From positions 1-18,154 of the forward strand of contig JAFGRZ010000263.1 in assembly GCA_016934895.1 (NCBI GenBank): a stretch of DNA of 18,154 nucleotides, in the 5' to 3' direction. Under the pieces are notes generated by a model. That model was not told where the DNA came from. It worked only from the letters and a program-made list of their open reading frames with translations, and made no database searches. Positions 12,951 through 18,154 of the stretch are shown piece by piece. Numbering within the stretch: position 1 is the stretch's first letter; every line of letters starts with the position of its first letter. The stretch comes from Candidatus Aminicenantota bacterium (GTDB taxonomy: Bacteria; Acidobacteriota; Aminicenantia; Aminicenantales; UBA8522). The position numbers and the translations under genes were made by a program.

Positions 12951-14571
12951 AGCCAAGTACATCTTTGTCACCGGCGGAGTCCTCTCCGCGCTCGGGAAAG
13001 GGATCGCCGCCGCCTCGATCGGACGGCTGCTCGAAAGCCACGGCTACCGAATTACTCTGCAAAAGTTCGATCCCTACTTGAACGTCGACCCCGGAACGAT
13101 GAGCCCGTTCCAGCACGGCGAAGTCTACGTCACCGATGACGGGGCGGAGACGGACCTGGATCTCGGACATTATGAGAGATTCACTTCCACAAGAACGTCC
13201 AAGGCCCACAACTGGACGGCGGGCAAGATCTACGAGGCGATCATCCGCAAGGAAAGAAAAGGGGAATTCCTGGGAAAGACCGTCCAGGTCATTCCTCACG
13301 TCACCGACGAGATCAAGGCCGCTTTTTGCGCCGTGGCCGAGGGCAATGACATCGTCATCGTCGAGATCGGCGGGACCGTCGGTGATATCGAAAGCCTGCC
13401 CTTCCTGGAAGCGACGCGCCAGATGAGGCTGGAGCTGGGACCGGAGAACGTGCTGTTCGTCCACCTCACTCTCGTTCCTTATATCGGGACCTCGGGCGAA
13501 CTCAAAACGAAACCGACCCAGCACAGCGTCAAGGAACTCCGGGCCATCGGCATCCAACCCGATATCCTTCTCTGCCGGACCGACCGCGCCCTGACCAATG
13601 ACATCAAGAGAAAGATCGCGCTGTTCACCAACGTCCCCCTCGAAGCCGTGATTACGGCCAGGGATGTGGGCAACATCTACGAAATCCCGCTGCTTTTCGC
13701 CCGGGAGAACCTGGACAGGTTCATCCTCAAGAAGCTCGAGCTTCCGCCGAAGAAGCGAAATCTGAAACCCTGGCAGTCGCTCATCAACCGGATGAACAAG
13801 CCCGCGGATGAAGTCACGATCGCCCTGGTCGGGAAGTATGCCGAACTCCAGGACTCCTATTTGAGCCTGAAAGAAGCGTTGAAGCACGGGGGCGTCGCCC
13901 ACGGGCTCAAGGTCAATATTTTCTGGATCGAGTCGGAAAACCTGGAGAAGGGGAAGCTCGACCAGATCCTGGGCGATAAAGACGGGATCCTCGTCCCCGG
14001 CGGCTTCGGCATCCGCGGCATCGAGGGAAAGATCCGGGCCGTCACTTATGCCCGGCAGAATAAAGTCCCCTATTTCGGGATTTGTCTGGGGATGCAGTGC
14101 GCGACCATCGAGTTCGCCCGCAACGTGGCCGGGCTCGCCCGGGCCAACAGCGCCGAGTTCGATCCTCATACGGCGCACCGGGTTTTTTTCCTCTGGCGCG
14201 AGCTCAGCCCGGAGCACGACATCGGTGGGACGATGCGGCTGGGCGAATACGTCTGCCAAGTGGAGAAAAACAGCGTCGCCTATCGGGCTTACCGGAAAAC
14301 TCTGATCCTGGAGCGGCACCGCCACCGCTATGAATTCAACCCGGCCTACAAGGAGAAGCTGGAGAAAGCGGGGCTCTTATTTGCCGGGCACAACCCCAAG
14401 CTCAACCTGGTCGAGATCATCGAGCTCAAGGATCATCCCTGGTTTCTGGGTTGCCAGTTTCATCCCGAATTCAAGTCCAAACCGTTGAGGCCGCATCCGC
14501 TTTTCAAAGCATTTATCGGAGCTAGCTATGCCCATCGCCTTCAAAAAGCCAAGGCCCGTAAAGATCGCTAG
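12943..14571 (+). CDS. pyrG: CTP synthase
   Basis: PyrG converts UTP to CTP using glutamine and ATP. The 542-residue protein is of typical length. It has the synthetase domain (about 1-266; YIFVTGGVLSALGKGIAAAS, KFDPYLNVDPGTMSPFQHGE) and a C-terminal class I glutamine amidotransferase domain (about 288-535). The latter contains nucleophile Cys381 in FGICLGMQ and the His/Glu pair in CQFHPEF, plus RHRHRYEFN. The 5' end lies inside the last codons of kdsB (8-nt overlap) and its 3' end overlaps kdsA by 44 nt, so translation through this region is probably coupled. The placement between Kdo genes links CTP supply to CMP-Kdo formation. Confidence 0.98.
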   Translation: MPKAKYIFVTGGVLSALGKGIAAASIGRLLESHGYRITLQKFDPYLNVDPGTMSPFQHGEVYVTDDGAETDLDLGHYERFTSTRTSKAHNWTAGKIYEAIIRKERKGEFLGKTVQVIPHVTDEIKAAFCAVAEGNDIVIVEIGGTVGDIESLPFLEATRQMRLELGPENVLFVHLTLVPYIGTSGELKTKPTQHSVKELRAIGIQPDILLCRTDRALTNDIKRKIALFTNVPLEAVITARDVGNIYEIPLLFARENLDRFILKKLELPPKKRNLKPWQSLINRMNKPADEVTIALVGKYAELQDSYLSLKEALKHGGVAHGLKVNIFWIESENLEKGKLDQILGDKDGILVPGGFGIRGIEGKIRAVTYARQNKVPYFGICLGMQCATIEFARNVAGLARANSAEFDPHTAHRVFFLWRELSPEHDIGGTMRLGEYVCQVEKNSVAYRAYRKTLILERHRHRYEFNPAYKEKLEKAGLLFAGHNPKLNLVEIIELKDHPWFLGCQFHPEFKSKPLRPHPLFKAFIGASYAHRLQKAKARKDR

Positions 14572-15391
14572 GGGAGTCACGGCCGGGGGAGAAACACCTC
14601 TCTTCCTCATCGCCGGCCCCTGCGTCATTGAAAGCGAGGCTATCACCCTCTCTATTGCCCGCCGGATCAGGACGGTCTGCGCCGACCTCAAGATGCCGTT
14701 CATCTTCAAGGCGTCTTTCGACAAGGCCAACCGCAGCTCGATCGGATCCTATCGCGGCCCGGGGCTGGACAAGGGACTGGCTATCCTCAAGCGGATCAAA
14801 GAGGAGCTCTCCGTCCCTGTTCTTTCCGACGTCCATGAAACCTCCCAGGTGGCCCGTGCGGCCGAAGTCCTCGATATCATCCAGATCCCGGCCTTCCTCT
14901 GCCGCCAGACCGACCTCGTCGTCGAGGCGGCCAGAACGATGAAGCCGCTCAACCTGAAGAAAGGTCAGTTCCTCTCGCCGCAGGAAATGGAAAACGCCGT
15001 CGAAAAAGTCCTTCAGCAGGGAAACGACCGCATCCTGCTGACCGAACGCGGAACTTTCTTCGGTTACAATAACCTGGTCTTCGACGTCCGTTCGATCCCC
15101 CTGATGAAGCAATGGGGATTTCCCGTCGTCATCGATGCCTCGCACGCCGTCCAACGTCCCGGGGGGCGGGGGATGGCCTCCGGAGGAGAGGCGGAGTTCA
15201 TCCCTTTGATGGTCCGGACCGGTGTCGCGGCCGGGGCCGACGGGCTTTTCCTGGAGGTCCATCAGAGCCCCGCGAAAGCCCTGTCGGACGGCCCGAATTC
15301 ATTGATATTAAATAAATTAGAAGATGTCCTGCGCTCGGCGCTCCGGATCAAGAGGGCCCTCCGGGAGGAAGAGCGAAAGGCGAGGTCTTGA
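14528..15391 (+). CDS. kdsA: 3-deoxy-8-phosphooctulonate synthase, metal-dependent class
   Basis: KdsA condenses phosphoenolpyruvate with arabinose 5-phosphate to give Kdo 8-phosphate. The 287-residue TIM-barrel product shows FLIAGPCVIES, the Kdo8P-synthase marker KANRSS, LSDVHE, QIPAFLCRQTDL and TERGTFFGYNN. The metal-site residues Cys32, His206, Glu243 and Asp254 are all present. Each is 21 positions beyond the Aquifex aeolicus ligands Cys11, His185, Glu222 and Asp233, so this should be the metal-dependent form; the E. coli type has Asn in place of Cys. GGAG lies 6 nt before the ATG, inside pyrG. It ends 4 nt before kdsD. Confidence 0.97.
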   Translation: MPIAFKKPRPVKIARGVTAGGETPLFLIAGPCVIESEAITLSIARRIRTVCADLKMPFIFKASFDKANRSSIGSYRGPGLDKGLAILKRIKEELSVPVLSDVHETSQVARAAEVLDIIQIPAFLCRQTDLVVEAARTMKPLNLKKGQFLSPQEMENAVEKVLQQGNDRILLTERGTFFGYNNLVFDVRSIPLMKQWGFPVVIDASHAVQRPGGRGMASGGEAEFIPLMVRTGVAAGADGLFLEVHQSPAKALSDGPNSLILNKLEDVLRSALRIKRALREEERKARS

Positions 15392-15395
15392 GCTC

Positions 15396-16367
15396 ATGAA
15401 AAAAAACGCGATCATCAAGACGGGCCGAGAAGTGCTGGAGATCGAAAGCCGGACGCTGGCCGCGCTCGTGCCCCGATTGGACGACAATTTTGCCAGGGCC
15501 GTTGGTCTCCTTGCGAGATCCAAATCCCGGGTCATCGTCACCGGCATGGGAAAGTCGGGACTCGTCGGCCGGAAGATCGCCGCCACCCTGGCGAGCTGCG
15601 GGACACCGGCCCTGTTTATCCATCCGGCCGAGGCCGGTCACGGCGACCTGGGCATGATCCTGAAAGACGATGTCATCCTGGCCATTTCTTACAGCGGCGA
15701 GACCAGGGAGATCGTCGACCTGCTCGAGTTCATCAAGAGAATCGGAGTCAAGTTGATCATCATCACCGGCGACCGCAAATCGCGGATCGCCAAGTACAGC
15801 GACATCGTCCTCGACGCCAGGGTCGAGCGGGAAGCCGGGCCCAAGGACATGGTGCCCACGTCCAGCTCGACGGCCGCCCTGGCCATGGGTGACGCGCTGG
15901 CCATCGCCCTGATGAAAGAGAAGGGCTTCGACGAGAAGGACTTCGTCCGATTTCACCCTAAGGGGCAGCTCGGCCGGAAGCTCCTCCGGGTGGAAACACT
16001 GATGCATGTGGGCGCGGAGATCCCGCGCGTCACGGAGGCGACACCGATGATCCAGGTGATCGAGGAAATAACCCGGAAGAAATTGGGCGTAACCTGTATC
16101 GTCGATTCGAATGACCGGCTCCTCGGCGTCATCACCGACGGCGATCTCCGGCGGATGCTGAGGAAGCACAAGGAGCGCCTCTTTAAAAAGAGCGCCGGAG
16201 AATGCATGACCGCCCATCCGGTCACGATCGACGGCGAAGGCCTGGCGACCGAGGCGCTGAACCTGATGGAGGAGCGGAAGATTACTTCGCTCGTCGTCGC
16301 CGACAAGGCCGGCAAAGTGGAGGGCATCATCCACCTTCACGATCTCTGGCGGACGGAGATGTTCTGA
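15396..16367 (+). CDS. kdsD: Arabinose-5-phosphate isomerase (KdsD/KpsF family)
   Basis: KdsD isomerises ribulose 5-phosphate to arabinose 5-phosphate, the first committed substrate for Kdo. The 323-residue protein has a SIS sugar-isomerase domain at about 44-175 (TGMGKSGLVGRKIAATLAS, GHGDLGMI, SYSGETREI) and the family motif RFHPKGQLGRKLL at about 185-197. Two CBS domains at about 201-258 and 267-323 follow. The ATG at 15396 is chosen because the family begins near MKKNAIIKTGREVL. A longer frame from 15324 would only read kdsA out of frame. A GAGG lies about 10 nt upstream. The stop overlaps the kdsC ATG by one base (TGATG). Confidence 0.96.
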   Translation: MKKNAIIKTGREVLEIESRTLAALVPRLDDNFARAVGLLARSKSRVIVTGMGKSGLVGRKIAATLASCGTPALFIHPAEAGHGDLGMILKDDVILAISYSGETREIVDLLEFIKRIGVKLIIITGDRKSRIAKYSDIVLDARVEREAGPKDMVPTSSSTAALAMGDALAIALMKEKGFDEKDFVRFHPKGQLGRKLLRVETLMHVGAEIPRVTEATPMIQVIEEITRKKLGVTCIVDSNDRLLGVITDGDLRRMLRKHKERLFKKSAGECMTAHPVTIDGEGLATEALNLMEERKITSLVVADKAGKVEGIIHLHDLWRTEMF

Positions 16368-16939
16368 TGACGAGGGATCAAGCCCGGGCGCGGCGGATCA
16401 AAATGATCGTCATGGACGTCGACGGCACATTGACTGACGGGTCACTCGCCGTCCTCCCCGACGGGGAAGAGGTCAAGTCGTATCACGTCCGGGACGGCCT
16501 GGGCATCCTGCTCGCCCACCTGGTCGGGATCAAGACGGCCATCATCACCGGCAAAACCTCGCGAGCCCTCGAGAAACGGGCCGAAAGGCTCGGCATCGAC
16601 GAGCTCCATCAGGGGATCCTGGACAAGAGGGGTGTGCTCGAAAGCATTATGCAGAAGCATGGACTGCAAGCCGAAGAAGTCGCCTATATCGGTGATGACC
16701 TGGGCGATCTCGAGGTCATCAAAGCGGTCGGTCTGGCCGCCGCCGTGGCGGACGCGCACCCGGAGGTCAAAAAACACTGTCACTTCATCTGCCGGCTGAA
16801 CGGTGGGAAGGGGGCCGTCCGGGAGCTCATCGAGCTCGTCCTGGGTGCCCAGGAAAAGTGGCCGGAAGTCAAAGAGAAAATCAAAGAGCTTTCGACCTGG
16901 AGGGCCCGACGGAAAGAATCCGGGGACAACGGGCACTGA
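16367..16939 (+). CDS. kdsC: 3-deoxy-D-manno-octulosonate 8-phosphate phosphatase
   Basis: KdsC removes phosphate from Kdo 8-phosphate to give free Kdo. The 190-residue protein is a short HAD phosphatase without a large cap domain. Motif I is MDVDGTLTDG (Asp17 nucleophile, Asp19), motif II is IITGKTS, and motif III/IV includes IGDDLGD (Asp110, Asp111). The KSYHVRDGLGILL segment is typical of the KdsC subgroup. The ATG at 16367 follows directly on the kdsD stop. An upstream open frame to 16202 lies inside kdsD and reads as low-complexity Arg/Gly, so it was discarded. The C-terminal tail after about 160 is charged and may be flexible. A 19-nt gap separates it from the mutase gene. Confidence 0.96.
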   Translation: MTRDQARARRIKMIVMDVDGTLTDGSLAVLPDGEEVKSYHVRDGLGILLAHLVGIKTAIITGKTSRALEKRAERLGIDELHQGILDKRGVLESIMQKHGLQAEEVAYIGDDLGDLEVIKAVGLAAAVADAHPEVKKHCHFICRLNGGKGAVRELIELVLGAQEKWPEVKEKIKELSTWRARRKESGDNGH

Positions 16940-16958
16940 TTCCGAAGGGGGTGCGAAC

Positions 16959-18154
16959 GTGAACATCAATCCGAAGATCTTCAGGGAATATGATATCCGG
17001 GGGATCGTCGATAAAGACCTGACCCCGGAGTTCGTGGAATTCCTGGGCCGGGGAGCCGGAACGTACTTCCGCCGGCACGGCAAGAAACGGGTCGCCCTGG
17101 GCCGCGACGCCCGGACGAGCTCGCCGGCTTACGCCGAGGCCATCACGCGGGGCCTGCTGTCGACAGGGTGCAGTGTTGTCGACATCGGGCTGGTCCCGAC
17201 GCCGCTTCTCTATTTCGCCGTCTTCTACAAGAAAAACGAGGCGGCGGTCATGATCACCGGATCGCACAACCCGCCCGAATACAACGGATTCAAGCTGATG
17301 GCCGGGGAGGAGACGCTCTACGGGGAGACCATCCAGGAAGTCTACCGCATCCTCAAGGACGATGCGGTGATCGCGGACAAAGAAGGGGAGCGCTCCTCCT
17401 ATGACATCATTCCCGAATACGAAAGTTACGTGTTGAACAATATCCAGGTGCAACGGAAACTGAAGGTCGTCCTCGACGCCGGCAACGGGGTCGCCGGGTT
17501 CGTGGCCGTCCCCATCTTCAAGAAACTGGGCTGCGAGGTGACCGAGCTCTACTGTGAACCGGACGGGCTTTTCCCCAACCATCATCCCGACCCGACCGTC
17601 CCCGAGGCCATGGAGGACCTGATCAAGACGGTCAAGGAAAAAGAAGCCGATTTCGGCGTCGGCTTCGACGGCGACGGCGACCGGATCGGGGTGGTCGACG
17701 ACAGCGGCCGTCTTCTCTGGGGCGATATGCTGATGGTCGTCTTCTCGCGGGACATCCTTCCGGCGAACCCGGGGGCCGCGGTCATTTCGGAAGTCAAGGC
17801 TTCCAAACTGCTTTACGAGGAGATCGCCCGGCTCGGCGGTCGCCCGATCATGTGGAAGACCGGCCATTCATTGATCAAGAAAAAGATCAAAGACGAAGAA
17901 GCCCTCCTGGCCGGAGAGATGAGCGGTCACATCTTCTTCGCCGACCGCTTCTTCGGATTTGACGACGCCATTTACGCCTCGGTCCGGCTGGCCGAGATCC
18001 TGGCCCGTTCGGACAAGAAGCTCTCGGAGATGCTGGCCGACCTTCCCAAGGCCTTCTCTACTCCGGAGATCCGTGTTTATGCCTCGGACGAGGTGAAATT
18101 CCAGATCGTCGACGAGGTGAAAAAAGAGCTTGCCGGGAAATACCCGATCGTCGA
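16959..18154 (+). CDS. Phosphomannomutase/phosphoglucomutase, 3' end outside the window
   Basis: This alpha-D-phosphohexomutase interconverts hexose 6- and 1-phosphates, feeding nucleotide-sugar synthesis for LPS or other polysaccharides. About 398 codons are visible and the frame is still open at the edge. The start is GTG at 16959, 5-7 nt after AAGGGGG; an earlier GTG at 16951 hits a stop at once. Key sites are NPKIFREYDIRGIVD, the phosphoserine loop TGSHNP (Ser102), the metal loop FDGDGDR (Asp237, 239, 241) and the sugar-specificity motif GEMSGH (Glu320). These align with Pseudomonas AlgC Ser108, Asp242-246 and Glu325 at a near-constant offset. The GEMSGH motif marks the PMM/PGM group, but preference for mannose or glucose cannot be decided. 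Confidence 0.94.
   Translation, partial: MNINPKIFREYDIRGIVDKDLTPEFVEFLGRGAGTYFRRHGKKRVALGRDARTSSPAYAEAITRGLLSTGCSVVDIGLVPTPLLYFAVFYKKNEAAVMITGSHNPPEYNGFKLMAGEETLYGETIQEVYRILKDDAVIADKEGERSSYDIIPEYESYVLNNIQVQRKLKVVLDAGNGVAGFVAVPIFKKLGCEVTELYCEPDGLFPNHHPDPTVPEAMEDLIKTVKEKEADFGVGFDGDGDRIGVVDDSGRLLWGDMLMVVFSRDILPANPGAAVISEVKASKLLYEEIARLGGRPIMWKTGHSLIKKKIKDEEALLAGEMSGHIFFADRFFGFDDAIYASVRLAEILARSDKKLSEMLADLPKAFSTPEIRVYASDEVKFQIVDEVKKELAGKYPIV

Noticed and set aside
12910..14325. A 471-residue open frame antisense to pyrG
   Set aside because: It mirrors the codon structure of the well-supported CTP synthase gene on the other strand and has no domain signature. GC-rich genes often leave such shadows.
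16881..17867. A 328-residue open frame antisense to the hexose-phosphate mutase
   Set aside because: The plus-strand frame has every PMM/PGM active-site motif; the antisense frame is a shadow rich in Asp, Val, Arg and Gly.
1..18154. CRISPR arrays, tRNA or rRNA genes, prophage or insertion-sequence transposases
   Set aside because: I saw no regularly spaced repeats, no tRNA or rRNA signature and no transposase or integrase in any frame.

Overview
The window comes from a bacterial chromosome, apparently a moderately GC-rich diderm. Kdo synthesis (kdsA, kdsB, kdsC, kdsD) and a YidC with a large periplasmic domain both imply an LPS-type outer membrane. The conserved block rpmH-rnpA-yidD-yidC-jag-mnmE-mnmG-parA-parB plus a parS site suggests an origin-proximal location. 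The proteins look most like those of Acidobacteriota or related deep diderm lineages (possibly Aminicenantes-like). That assignment is an impression from protein style, not a search result.

Layout. 1-218 (-): N-terminus of a sodium:solute symporter with its own promoter. 219-620: a gene-free gap filled by a 336-bp fold-back (MITE-like) repeat element. 621-2869 (-): smpB, a CNNM/CBS (CorC/HlyC-type) membrane protein and carD, read as carD -> CNNM -> smpB from a near-consensus promoter that leaves almost no 5' leader. 2967-5941 (+): rpmH, rnpA, yidD, yidC and jag, fired from a promoter placed back to back with that of carD. 5951-6811 (-): an unusual gene for a membrane-anchored or exported atypical kinase-like protein. 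It is convergent with jag, has its own promoter, and breaks the usual jag-mnmE junction. 6958-18154 (+): mnmE, mnmG, parA, parB, bactofilin, kdsB, pyrG, kdsA, kdsD, kdsC and a phosphomannomutase/phosphoglucomutase gene cut by the window end. Every junction in this run is an overlap or a gap below 20 nt.

How the genes fit together. The first plus-strand block makes L34, the RNase P protein and the membrane insertion machinery. The second modifies wobble uridine in tRNA (MnmE/MnmG), then segregates the chromosome (ParA, ParB and a parS site embedded in the last codons of mnmG). It continues with a cytoskeletal bactofilin and then nearly the whole CMP-Kdo route: KdsD, KdsA, KdsC and KdsB, with CTP supplied by PyrG. 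The likely hexose-phosphate mutase at the end suggests that more envelope sugar genes follow. The usual rsmG gene between mnmG and parA is absent.

Most noteworthy: the fold-back element at 268-603, the atypical kinase-like protein at 5951-6811, parS inside the mnmG coding sequence, promoters that predict leaderless or near-leaderless mRNAs, and the apparent co-transcription of parAB, bactofilin and Kdo genes.
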